Assembly (NCBI GenBank): GCA_963836085.1
Contig: CAWIHT010000008.1
Coordinates: forward strand, 124,001 to 188,000
From: JAHEEL01 sp963836085
Lineage (GTDB): Bacteria > Actinomycetota > Acidimicrobiia > Spongiisociales > UBA5794
Length of the DNA stretch: 64,000 bases
Direction: 5' to 3'
This document shows, piece after piece, positions 34,329 to 41,182 of this stretch (positions are counted from its first letter, which is position 1; each line of letters begins with the position of its first letter). The position numbers and the translations under genes were made by a program. A model generated the notes under the pieces. It saw only the letters and a program-made list of their open reading frames with translations. It did not search any database and was not told the origin of the DNA.

Positions 34329-36254
34329 ATGGCGACGGAGGACAGCGGAATCGTGAACGCGGACGAGTCAGCACCGAGCGGCGCGCGGTCAGGCGTCGAA
34401 GGAATCGTGCGATGGCACCTCGTGTCCGCAACCGTGTTCCTCGTTCTCGCGGTCGTTGTCGGTTCGGTCGCCGCTCTGCAACTGGTCTTCCCCGACATCG
34501 GCGCCCGAATCGCTTTCCTCTCGTACGGTCGTCTCGCCCCGACCGCGACCCACCTCTTCCTCTACGGATGGCTCGGCCTCGGATTCCTCGCAGCGGTGTA
34601 CTTCGTGCTTCCTCGAATCTCCGGGCGCTCGGTCAAGGGATCGGCCCTTGCACCGATCTCGCTCTTCCTGATCGTGGCAGGGGTCGCTTCCGGTGCCGTT
34701 GGCATCGTCGCGGGCCTCGGCGACGGGCGGCCATATCTCGCGGCGCCGCTGTTTGCAGAACTGCTGTTGTTCGTGGGTCTGATTCTCTCAACGGTCACCG
34801 TGACCCGAACCATTGCCCAGGACGTGGGGCAACTGGTGCCGGCGCAGTGGTATCTGCTCGGATCCTCCTGGTGGGCTGCGCTGCTGATCGCGTTCTCGCT
34901 CATCCCCGGCCTCCCGGGCGCCGCGGGTGCGATGCAGATCGGTCTGCTCCGTGCGGGTCTCGCGGGCTTCTGGTTCGTCGCTGCCGGCGTCGGCTTCCTC
35001 TACTACCTCGTCCCCAAACTCACCGGACAGACTTCGTTCGACGGGACGCCGCTCTCGGCTCTCGGGTTCTGGTCGCTTGCATTCGTCTGGGCATCGACGG
35101 CTCCCGTCCTCTACATCTACGGTCCGATTCCTGGATGGCTGCAGAGTGTCGGTGTTGCGTTCTCGATCGCTCTGTTCGTCCCCGTTGCGTTGATCAGCCG
35201 CGACCTTTCGATCCTCATGCGGGGTCGCGTCCGGTTGATCGAGGACCGGATCACGTTTTCATTCGCTGCCGTCGGGATGCTGCTGTTCGTCCTGGTGCCG
35301 ATCCACAATCTTGTTCAGGCGCTGCGCACGTCGAGTTCCGTCGTCGGTCTCACCGAATGGACCGCTGCAGGCGATCTGCTGCTCTTCGGTGGCGCGCTCA
35401 CGTTCTGGATCTTCGCCTTTGCGTCATACGCGACCGGGGCCGGGTCGAACCGTCGCGGGTTGGCCAGGTGGCACCTTGCACTCTCGGTGACCGGTCTCGC
35501 CGTCGCCATCGGTGCCATGTGGACCGCAGGCGCAGCCACCGGCCTCACCTGGGCGGCAGGCGTCAACGCCGCAGAACCCACCTCGTTCGGCGACGGATGG
35601 TCGGTGACCGCCCGGATGCTGGAACCGTTCTTCGCGTTCCGTGCGGTCGGTCTCGTCACGTTCGGAGCCGCCCAACTGATCTTCGCAACCATGATCGCCA
35701 CGGCGTCCTGGCGCATCATGATCGCGTCGCCGGAGATCGAAGACGAGGCGTTCGATCTCCAACTGACCGGCAAAGGGGCAACGATCTCGTGCCCGGTGCT
35801 ACGCGGGGGCATCGTCGGTGCCTTCGCTGTGGTGGCGGTGGTGATGGTGCTCGTACCGGCCCTCGACTCGACGGTCACGTCGGAGACGATCCTCGCCGAG
35901 ACCGTTCGATCCTATCCAGACGGGTCGGCAGTCGCTGTCGGCCGAGCGGTGTACGTTCGCGAAGGCTGCGTCGCCTGTCATACCCAATCGGTGCGTCCCA
36001 ATGTCCCGGACGTCGGTCTCGGGGCGGTGAGCGTTGCCGGTGACTACGTGAACGAAGCCCCGGCGCTGATCGGGACGCAGCGACGTGGCCCCGACCTCAT
36101 GCACATCGGCAGCCGGATCGAGAACCCGGGCGGCCTCGGAGCACACCTCGACGATCCACGCGGCGACCGTGCATGGTCGATCATGCCGTCGTACCGATAT
36201 CTGACCCAGGGCGATCTCGACGCCCTCTCCGAGTACCTGCTCTCACTGAGGTAG
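34329..36254 (+). CDS. CcoN-CcoO-like fusion protein lacking heme-copper ligands
   Basis: 641 residues. Residues ~25-490 are homologous to the CcoN catalytic subunit of cbb3 oxidase (AALQLVFPD, YGRLAPTATH, FLYYLVPKLTGQ, WHLALSVTGLAVAIGAMW), with ~12 membrane helices. The CuB and heme histidines are gone: YGHN is replaced by RAGLAG, the HH pair by APVL, and GHVHSG by AGDLLLFGG. Only H75 is near a heme position, shifted by two. Residues ~515-641 are CcoO-like with one heme c (REGCVACHTQSVRP) and axial Met in SIMPSYRYL. It cannot reduce oxygen as a normal oxidase; it may be an electron-transfer or structural subunit. Confidence 0.82.
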   Translation: MATEDSGIVNADESAPSGARSGVEGIVRWHLVSATVFLVLAVVVGSVAALQLVFPDIGARIAFLSYGRLAPTATHLFLYGWLGLGFLAAVYFVLPRISGRSVKGSALAPISLFLIVAGVASGAVGIVAGLGDGRPYLAAPLFAELLLFVGLILSTVTVTRTIAQDVGQLVPAQWYLLGSSWWAALLIAFSLIPGLPGAAGAMQIGLLRAGLAGFWFVAAGVGFLYYLVPKLTGQTSFDGTPLSALGFWSLAFVWASTAPVLYIYGPIPGWLQSVGVAFSIALFVPVALISRDLSILMRGRVRLIEDRITFSFAAVGMLLFVLVPIHNLVQALRTSSSVVGLTEWTAAGDLLLFGGALTFWIFAFASYATGAGSNRRGLARWHLALSVTGLAVAIGAMWTAGAATGLTWAAGVNAAEPTSFGDGWSVTARMLEPFFAFRAVGLVTFGAAQLIFATMIATASWRIMIASPEIEDEAFDLQLTGKGATISCPVLRGGIVGAFAVVAVVMVLVPALDSTVTSETILAETVRSYPDGSAVAVGRAVYVREGCVACHTQSVRPNVPDVGLGAVSVAGDYVNEAPALIGTQRRGPDLMHIGSRIENPGGLGAHLDDPRGDRAWSIMPSYRYLTQGDLDALSEYLLSLR

Positions 36255-36256
36255 CG

Positions 36257-37738
36257 ATGGAAGACAACCTCCAACAACTCGAAGCAACGTACGGAGCGCC
36301 AGCCTCGCTCTTCGAGCGCTCGGCCGCCGCGCGTGCCAAAGCCTCAGGGTCGACCACGGAAGCCGTCGTTGCGATGTGGGTTGGCGAAGAAGACACACCG
36401 GGTGAAGATGCTCCGGCAGAAGAGTCGCCAGTCACCAGTCACCAGTCGCCAGTCGAGGACGCCCCGGCGCCGGCGGCCGGCGCCCTTTCGGGGGCGGCGT
36501 TGTTGGCGGCTGTTGCCGAGGCTCGAGGGATGCCGGAGTCGCTCATCGAACGCTCGGCCAAAGCCCGCGCCAGCGCAACCGGCGGATCAATTGAAGACGT
36601 CCTCCAGGAGTGGGCAACCGAAGAAGGACTCGGATCGTCTGTGCCAACTACTGGCGGCGAGTCCCCAACCCCTCCCCCTCAAGGTGAGGTGGCAGCGTCC
36701 CGAGGAGCTGACGGAGAGGGTCTCACCCCTCCGTCGTCGGGAGGTCTCTCGGGCGCCGCGCTCCTTGCTGCTGTTGCTGAGGCTCGGGGAATGCCGGAAT
36801 CGCTCGTCGAGCGCTCGGCGTCAGCCCGCGCCAAGACCGCAGGCGTCGACGTCGACGCGGTCCTGCGCGACTGGGCCGAAGAAGAAGGATTAGAGGTCAC
36901 CGCTGCTGAGACTCCTGCTCCGATTCCTCCCCCCAGGGGGAGGAGGCAGCGGCAGTGCCGGAAGGCCCTGCCGGTGACGGGGGGGATCTCTCGCTTTCTG
37001 GTCCGGCGTTGTTGTCTGCGGTTGCCGCGGCGCGCAAGATGCCGGAGTCGTTGGTTGAGCGTTCGGCGAAGGCTCGTGCGAAGCAGACCGGCGGCACGTC
37101 GGAAGAGGTGTTGTTGGAGTGGGCCGCTGAGGAAGGCGTTGACGTGTCAGCGTCTGGGTCGCCGGCGGAGAAGTCCCCAGTCGCCAGTCCCCAGTCGCCA
37201 GTCGAAGATGCTCCTGCGGCGGCGCCGGCCGGTTCGCTTTCTGGTCCGGCGTTGTTGTCTGCGGTTGCCGCGGCGCGCAAGATGCCGGAGTCGTTGGTTG
37301 AGCGTTCGGCGAAGGCTCGTGCGAAGCAGACCGGCGGCACGTCCGAAGAGGTGTTGTTGGAGTGGGCCGCTGAGGAAGGCGTTGACGTGTCAGCGTCTGG
37401 GTCGCCGGCGGAGAAGTCCCCAGTCGCCAGTCCCCAGTCGCCAGTCGAAGATGCTCCTGCGGCGGCGCCGGCCGGTTCGCTTTCTGGTCCGGCGTTGTTG
37501 TCTGCGGTTGCCGCGGCGCGCAAGATGCCGGAGTCGTTGGTTGAGCGTTCGGCGAAGGCTCGTGCGAAGCAGACCGGCGGCACGTCCGAAGACGTGTTGC
37601 TGGAATGGGCCGACGAAGAGGGGTTGGATACGGGTGGCGGCGCCGCCGACTTCGTGCCTGCTACCGATGAGCCCGAAGACTTCGAAGAGATCTCGGACGC
37701 TGCTGCGGCCGACGCCGGTCCACCGGCGAAGGCCGTGA
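36257..37738 (+). CDS. 5' frame of the multi-module cytochrome c
   Basis: The ATG at 36257 (MEDNLQQLEATYGAPASL) opens a frame with three modules of the type P-E-S-L-x-E-R-S-A-x-A-R-A (near residues 14-45, 85-125 and 170-215) and linkers carrying a heptamer array and R1 copy D. After about 36930 the frame reads the following DNA in the wrong phase (Arg/Cys-rich repeats such as FLVRRCCLRLPRRARC) to a stop at 37738. Only the first ~225 residues are likely meaningful. As it stands the product has no membrane helix and no heme. Confidence 0.45.
   Translation: MEDNLQQLEATYGAPASLFERSAAARAKASGSTTEAVVAMWVGEEDTPGEDAPAEESPVTSHQSPVEDAPAPAAGALSGAALLAAVAEARGMPESLIERSAKARASATGGSIEDVLQEWATEEGLGSSVPTTGGESPTPPPQGEVAASRGADGEGLTPPSSGGLSGAALLAAVAEARGMPESLVERSASARAKTAGVDVDAVLRDWAEEEGLEVTAAETPAPIPPPRGRRQRQCRKALPVTGGISRFLVRRCCLRLPRRARCRSRWLSVRRRLVRSRPAARRKRCCWSGPLRKALTCQRLGRRRRSPQSPVPSRQSKMLLRRRRPVRFLVRRCCLRLPRRARCRSRWLSVRRRLVRSRPAARPKRCCWSGPLRKALTCQRLGRRRRSPQSPVPSRQSKMLLRRRRPVRFLVRRCCLRLPRRARCRSRWLSVRRRLVRSRPAARPKTCCWNGPTKRGWIRVAAPPTSCLLPMSPKTSKRSRTLLRPTPVHRRRP
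36423..36457. repeat. Heptanucleotide array (AGTCNCC)n within coding sequence
   Basis: Five seven-base units: AGTCGCC, AGTCACC, AGTCACC, AGTCGCC and a decayed AGTCGAG. It encodes part of a linker (SPVTSHQSPVED). Because seven is not a multiple of three, gain or loss of a unit would shift the frame. Confidence 0.88.
36669..36726 (+). repeat. R1 palindromic repeat, copy D (inside a gene, in frame)
   Basis: CCTCCCCCTCAAGGTGAGG, then TGGCAGCG...AGCTGACGGAGAGGGTCTCA. The second hairpin is reduced to CAGC/GCTG. It is translated as PPPQGEVAASRGADGEGLTP within a linker between two modules. Confidence 0.85.
36922..36992 (+). repeat. R1 palindromic repeat, copy E (inside a gene, with frameshift)
   Basis: GATTCCTCCCCCCAGGGGGA, then a hairpin CAGCGGCAG...CTGCCGGTG with one mismatch, then GACGGGGGGGATCTCTCG. 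It is one base shorter than copy F in the first loop. The GGAGGAGG in its first arm also forms a strong ribosome binding site for the GTG at 36955. Confidence 0.85.
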
Positions 37739-38343
37739 TCCCGTCGCCGCCCGAACCCGAACCGGTCGAGGAGCCGGAACCGGAAGAACCAGCATCGCCC
37801 CGAACCCGCTACCCGGCATGGCTCGCTGCGGTGCTCGTCGTGATCCCACTGCTTGCCGTGCTCTACCTCGTCGTGGTCCCCAACCAGCCGACCTGCGGGA
37901 GCGCCGGTCAACTCGCGATCGACCCCGCGACGGGCGTCGCGGTTGGCTGCGACGGGGGCGAGTACGGCGTCGACGGTGTGAGCAACTTCTCGATCGGGGC
38001 GACCGTCTACGAAGAGGCCTGCGCGGTCTGTCACGGAGCGGATGGTGGTGGCGGCGCAGGACCCGCAATGGCGGGTGGCGCCGTGCTCGAGGCTTTCCCC
38101 GCGCCGTTGTGCTCTACCCAGATCGAGTGGATCGCGCTCGGCTCATCGGACTGGCCGGACGCGACCTACGGCGCGAACGACACGCCGGTCGCTGGCGGCA
38201 TGCCAGGATTCGAGGGACAACTCACCGAGCTTGAGATCGCTCAGGTCACCCTCTACGAACGAGTGGAGTTCGGCGGCCTCGAGATCGACGCCGCTGAGAC
38301 CGAGTGCGGACTCGGGACCGAACTCGGGTCCGAAGAGGGCTGA
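36955..38343 (+). CDS. Membrane-anchored cytochrome c with three docking-type modules (3' frame)
   Basis: 462 residues from a GTG at 36955 preceded by GGAGGAGG at 8-base spacing. Three nearly identical 81-residue repeats (LSGPALLSAVAAARKMPESL, then VERSAKARAKQTGGTSEEVL) are joined by Pro-rich linkers. An acidic Pro/Glu stretch and one membrane helix follow (~TRYPAWLAAVLVVIPLLAVL). The C-terminal cytochrome c has CAVCH and axial Met in GGMPGFEGQL. If the gene is intact this is the C-terminal two thirds of a longer protein. It probably receives electrons from, or bridges to, the neighbouring bc complex, whose cytochrome b subunit carries the same module. Confidence 0.78.
   Translation: MPEGPAGDGGDLSLSGPALLSAVAAARKMPESLVERSAKARAKQTGGTSEEVLLEWAAEEGVDVSASGSPAEKSPVASPQSPVEDAPAAAPAGSLSGPALLSAVAAARKMPESLVERSAKARAKQTGGTSEEVLLEWAAEEGVDVSASGSPAEKSPVASPQSPVEDAPAAAPAGSLSGPALLSAVAAARKMPESLVERSAKARAKQTGGTSEDVLLEWADEEGLDTGGGAADFVPATDEPEDFEEISDAAAADAGPPAKAVIPSPPEPEPVEEPEPEEPASPRTRYPAWLAAVLVVIPLLAVLYLVVVPNQPTCGSAGQLAIDPATGVAVGCDGGEYGVDGVSNFSIGATVYEEACAVCHGADGGGGAGPAMAGGAVLEAFPAPLCSTQIEWIALGSSDWPDATYGANDTPVAGGMPGFEGQLTELEIAQVTLYERVEFGGLEIDAAETECGLGTELGSEEG
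37172..37206. repeat. Heptanucleotide array (AGTCNCC)n, repeat unit 1
   Basis: AGTCCCC, AGTCGCC, AGTCCCC, AGTCGCC and a decayed AGTCGAA, in frame as SPVASPQSPVED. Confidence 0.88.
37415..37449. repeat. Heptanucleotide array (AGTCNCC)n, repeat unit 2
   Basis: Identical to the array at 37172, exactly 243 bases further on, copied together with the large tandem repeat. Confidence 0.88.
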
Positions 38344-38394
38344 CCCACCCCGGTCAGTGTTCGGAAGCAGACGCCGAGACCTAGCCTCTCCCGC

Positions 38395-39645
38395 ATGTCA
38401 TCTTCACCCCAGGTGCTCGTCGTCGGTGGCGGACCCGGAGGCGCCTCGGCGGCCTTCTGGCTCGCACGGCGTGGCGTGGATGTGCTCCTGGTCGAGAAGA
38501 AGCGCTACCCCAGGGAGAAGGCCTGCGGCGATGGCCTCACGCCGAGGGCCGTGCGCCAACTCGTCGACATGGGTTTCGACTTCGATCGCCCGGATATCCA
38601 CCGCGTCGTTGGCCTGCGCTCGTACGCCGGGGACATCATGCTCGAGATGCCATGGCCGGAACACTCCGTCTACCCGAACTGGGGAGCAACCTTGCGCCGG
38701 TCCGATCTCGATGGCCGCGTCGCTGCGCTGGCCGAGACTGCAGGTGCCACGGTCCTTCAGGGGGTCGAGGCAGTCGCCGTCGTCGATGACGGAGACCTCG
38801 CCGCCGTCGAGTTGAGGCGGAAGGGTGAGGATGCCGAAGTGATCCACCCCGACTTCGTGGTCGTCGCCGACGGGTCTCTCTCGCGGTTCGGTCGGCACCT
38901 CGGCGCAGAACGGAGACGCGACTATCCGTTCGGCCTCGCGGTGCGCGGCTACTGGGAGAGCCCCCGGTCGCAGGATGGATTCATCGAGAGCCAACTCGAT
39001 ATTCGTGATCGTGAGGGACGTGCCATGCCCGGATACGGGTGGGTGTTCCCAATGGGAGATGGCACCATCAACATCGGTGCGGGTCTGGTCTCCACCTTCA
39101 AGGGATGGAAAGACATCAACACCAGCCGCATCCTCGAGGCGTACCTGTCCGAACTCCCCGAACACTGGCAGGTCGGCCCTGACCCGATCGCCCGCCCAAT
39201 TGGAGGGAAGCTCCCGATGGCCCTCTCGGTTGGGCCGAAATCCGGCAAGAACTGGCTCCTTGTCGGAGATGCAGCCGGAGCCGTCAACCCCTTCAACGGG
39301 GAAGGTATCGACTACGCATACGAGACCGGACGCCTCGCCGCCGGGTTCATTGCCGATGCACTCGCCACCGGCGATGGCGACGCGCTGGCGGGATACGCAG
39401 AGGCTCTCGACGCCGAGTACGCGAGCTATCACCGCGTCGCTCGCATCTTCACGTCGGTCATCGGGAACCCGACGGTGATGAAGACGCTCACGACCGTCGG
39501 CATGAGGTCGCGTCCGCTCATGGAATGGGCGTTGAAGGTCATGGCGAACCTCCTCGAACCCGAGGAACAGGGAATGACGGAGAAGGTCTACGTGGCGATC
39601 GAGCGCGCCATCGAGATGCCGGGTGTGCGTCGGATCAAGGCCTGA
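38395..39645 (+). CDS. Geranylgeranyl reductase family FAD protein (menaquinone reductase type)
   Basis: 416 residues. FAD is bound by VVGGGPGGASAAFWLARRG at the N-terminus and LVGDAAGAVNPFNGEGIDYA near 290-310. ACGDGLTPRAVRQL is the hallmark of the geranylgeranyl reductase family. In mycobacteria the relative MenJ saturates one prenyl unit of menaquinone; since this gene sits directly before the complex I operon, the same role is likely. TAGCCT at 38381-38386 may be a -10 box just ahead of the ATG. Archaeal-type lipid reduction is the less likely alternative. Confidence 0.85.
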   Translation: MSSSPQVLVVGGGPGGASAAFWLARRGVDVLLVEKKRYPREKACGDGLTPRAVRQLVDMGFDFDRPDIHRVVGLRSYAGDIMLEMPWPEHSVYPNWGATLRRSDLDGRVAALAETAGATVLQGVEAVAVVDDGDLAAVELRRKGEDAEVIHPDFVVVADGSLSRFGRHLGAERRRDYPFGLAVRGYWESPRSQDGFIESQLDIRDREGRAMPGYGWVFPMGDGTINIGAGLVSTFKGWKDINTSRILEAYLSELPEHWQVGPDPIARPIGGKLPMALSVGPKSGKNWLLVGDAAGAVNPFNGEGIDYAYETGRLAAGFIADALATGDGDALAGYAEALDAEYASYHRVARIFTSVIGNPTVMKTLTTVGMRSRPLMEWALKVMANLLEPEEQGMTEKVYVAIERAIEMPGVRRIKA

Positions 39646-40038
39646 TCAGGACCGCCGCTGATGCACTGCGGCGAACACGAGCCGCCAAGCCACGAGGGCG
39701 GCGCCGTTGACGGCGATCGTGACCAGGATGAAGGTCGGCGAGACCACGAGGTCGAGGATCAGCCCCCTGAGGAAGCCGGCGACCGGCGCAGCGATCGCCC
39801 ACGCCAGCGCAACCCGCCACACGGCGGACCATCGCGTGATCGTCCGCGTGCCGAACGCGCCGAACCAGGGTGCGACCACCCCCCACGCCACCAACACCCC
39901 TGTCGTGGTGACAACCAGCCGCAACGTCTCGTCGAGCGTCGAGTGAGACGCGAACCCGATGATGGTCAGCACCACGAGCACGAGAACGTCGCCCGGCACG
40001 ACCCATCTCAGCAACGACCGATCCGCGAATTGAGGCAT
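39646..40038 (-). CDS. DUF3054-type small membrane protein
   Basis: 130 residues with four membrane helices. GDVLVLVVLTIIGFASH near the start, then WGVVAPWFGAF and WRVALAWAIAAPVAGFLRGL, match the DUF3054 family of actinobacterial membrane proteins of unknown function. It is convergent with the reductase gene, sharing only a one-base gap, and divergent from nuoA across the repeat-rich spacer 40039-40274. Confidence 0.8.
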   Translation of the reverse strand: MPQFADRSLLRWVVPGDVLVLVVLTIIGFASHSTLDETLRLVVTTTGVLVAWGVVAPWFGAFGTRTITRWSAVWRVALAWAIAAPVAGFLRGLILDLVVSPTFILVTIAVNGAALVAWRLVFAAVHQRRS

Positions 40039-40060
40039 CCCCGGAGGGTAGGGGAGTGCC

Positions 40061-40078
40061 GCCAGTCGCCAGTCGCCA
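40061..40078. repeat. Heptanucleotide array (AGTCGCC)n upstream of R2 copy b
   Basis: Two and a half units of AGTCGCC. An inverted relative of the same unit lies on the other side of R2 copy b (40194-40224), so R2 is bracketed by inverted heptamer arrays here. Confidence 0.8.
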
Positions 40079-40124
40079 ACTCGAACGCCCGACGGGCCTC
40101 ATCCTCGCGATCCATGCTCCCAGA

Positions 40125-40191
40125 GCCCCCTCCGCTGCGCTCCGGACTGGCGGTCGGTGCTCGCGCCTGCCCCACTTCGTGGGAGAGGCGA
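40125..40191 (+). repeat. R2 palindromic repeat, copy b
   Basis: CCCCTCCGCTGCGCTCCGG, ACTGGCGGTCGGTGCTCGCG, then a hairpin CCCCAC-TTC-GTGGG followed by AGAGGCGAGG. It lies in the upstream region of the first complex I operon. Confidence 0.88.
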
Positions 40192-40193
40192 GG

Positions 40194-40224
40194 ACTGGCG
40201 ACTGGTGTCTGGCGACCGGCGACC
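40194..40224. repeat. Heptanucleotide array (ACTGGCG)n
   Basis: ACTGGCG, ACTGGTG, TCTGGCG, ACCGGCG, then decaying. The unit is the inverted form of the array at 40061. Confidence 0.82.
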
Positions 40225-40234
40225 TGAACGCGGT

Positions 40235-40262
40235 TTGGCAAGTGGCACGAGACCCGTAGACT
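40235..40262 (+). promoter_or_regulatory. Candidate promoter of nuo operon 1
   Basis: TTGGCA (40235-40240), a 16-base spacer, then TAGACT (40257-40262). The ATG of nuoA follows 12 bases later, so the leader is very short and there is no ribosome binding site. The second nuo operon has the same arrangement. Confidence 0.65.
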
Positions 40263-40274
40263 CTCCGACCACAC

Positions 40275-40697
40275 ATGGATCTCGTCGCGTATCTCCCGAT
40301 CGCCTTGATGTTCCTCCTCGGACTTGGTTTCGCGGTGGTGTCTCTTCTGCTGTCCTGGAAGCTCGCTCCAAACAACCCGACGCCGGAGAAGCTCGCCCCG
40401 TACGAGTGCGGCATCGTCCCCCTCCAGGATCCGGTGGAACGCTTCCCCGTGAAGTTCTATCTCGTTGCCATGTTGTTCGTGATCTTCGACGTGGAGATCA
40501 TCTTCCTGTTTGCCTGGGCAGTGCGGATGGACGAGTTCGGCTGGGCCGGAATTGCCGCTGTCGGACTGTTCATGATTCTCCTGATCGAGACGCTCGGCTA
40601 CGTATGGAAGCGTGGGGCGCTTGACTGGAATGTGGCGTCCCGGGCCCGCTACCGCAAGGTGGTGGCGCCGGACATCTCGGTCGAGGAGGCTGCCTAG
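40275..40697 (+). CDS. nuoA: NADH-quinone oxidoreductase subunit A (operon 1)
   Basis: 140 residues, three membrane helices. The loop NNPTPEKLAPYECGIVP carries the conserved cysteine and acid near the quinone channel, and FYLVAMLFVIFDVEIIFLF is the family signature. It is the first gene of a complete nuoA-N operon that moves electrons from NADH to menaquinone while pumping protons. It overlaps nuoB by one base. Confidence 0.95.
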   Translation: MDLVAYLPIALMFLLGLGFAVVSLLLSWKLAPNNPTPEKLAPYECGIVPLQDPVERFPVKFYLVAMLFVIFDVEIIFLFAWAVRMDEFGWAGIAAVGLFMILLIETLGYVWKRGALDWNVASRARYRKVVAPDISVEEAA

Positions 40698-41182
40698 TGG
40701 CAGGTGAGACCAGCAACCCGAACTTCCTCCTCACGACGATGGAGAAGGGCGTCAACTGGACCCGCACTCGATCGATGTGGCCCGCGACCTTCGGACTCGC
40801 CTGCTGCGCCATCGAGATGATGGCGACCGGCGCCGCCCACAACGACCTGTCCCGGTTCGGTATGGAGGTCTTCCGAGCCTCGCCTCGCCAGGCCGATCTG
40901 ATGATCGTCGCGGGAAGGGTCTCGCAGAAGATGGCGCCGGTGCTCCGCCAGGTCTACGACCAGATGGCCGAGCCGAAGTGGGTGATCTCGATGGGAGCCT
41001 GCGCCTCCACCGGCGGCATGTTCAACAACTACGCCCTCGTGCAGGGCGTTGACGAGATCGTCCCGGTTGACGTCTACGTGCCCGGTTGTCCTCCTGGCCC
41101 GCAGTCGCTGATTCATGGAATTCTGACCCTGCAGTCCAAGATCATGTCCGGCGAAATCAAGCGTTCGACGGGGATTGTCTGA
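40697..41182 (+). CDS. nuoB: NADH-quinone oxidoreductase subunit B (operon 1)
   Basis: 161 residues. It holds iron-sulfur cluster N2 with the ligands CC in FGLACCAIEMM, C in SMGACASTGG and C in VPGCPPGP. QADLMIVAGRV is the usual family segment. It starts at GTG 40697 overlapping nuoA and ends in a TGATG overlap with nuoC. It differs clearly from the second nuoB at 62 kb (ACASTGGMFNN against SCANTGGPYWD). Confidence 0.96.
   Translation: MAGETSNPNFLLTTMEKGVNWTRTRSMWPATFGLACCAIEMMATGAAHNDLSRFGMEVFRASPRQADLMIVAGRVSQKMAPVLRQVYDQMAEPKWVISMGACASTGGMFNNYALVQGVDEIVPVDVYVPGCPPGPQSLIHGILTLQSKIMSGEIKRSTGIV

Larger units (their letters stand above)
36992..37620 (+). repeat. Tandem 243-bp direct repeats in coding sequence
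   Basis: Units start at 36992, 37235 and 37478. The first two are almost identical over the full 243 bp (81 codons); the third matches until about 37590-37620. Near-identity at DNA level, unlike the older modules upstream, indicates recent duplication. Each full unit contains one heptamer array. Confidence 0.93.
36257..38343 (+). pseudogene. Multi-module membrane cytochrome c, whole locus with one frameshift (or sequence error)
   Basis: Read with one extra base in R1 copy E the locus gives a single ~695-residue protein. It has six copies of a ~35-residue helical module (APASLFERSAAARAKASG first, then MPESLVERSAKARA types) joined by Pro-rich linkers, one membrane helix and a C-terminal cytochrome c. 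The frame changes within the C-run at 36928-36934: here CCCCCCAGG, but CCCCCTCAGG in copy F. That one-base difference exactly restores the frame. It may be a real mutation, a slippage-prone switch, or an assembly error. The gene starts two bases after the CcoN-CcoO-like stop, in one operon. Confidence 0.6.

Noticed and set aside
36423..37449. CRISPR-like array
   Set aside because: Repeats are 7 bp or 243 bp, contiguous and coding, without spacers; no cas genes.
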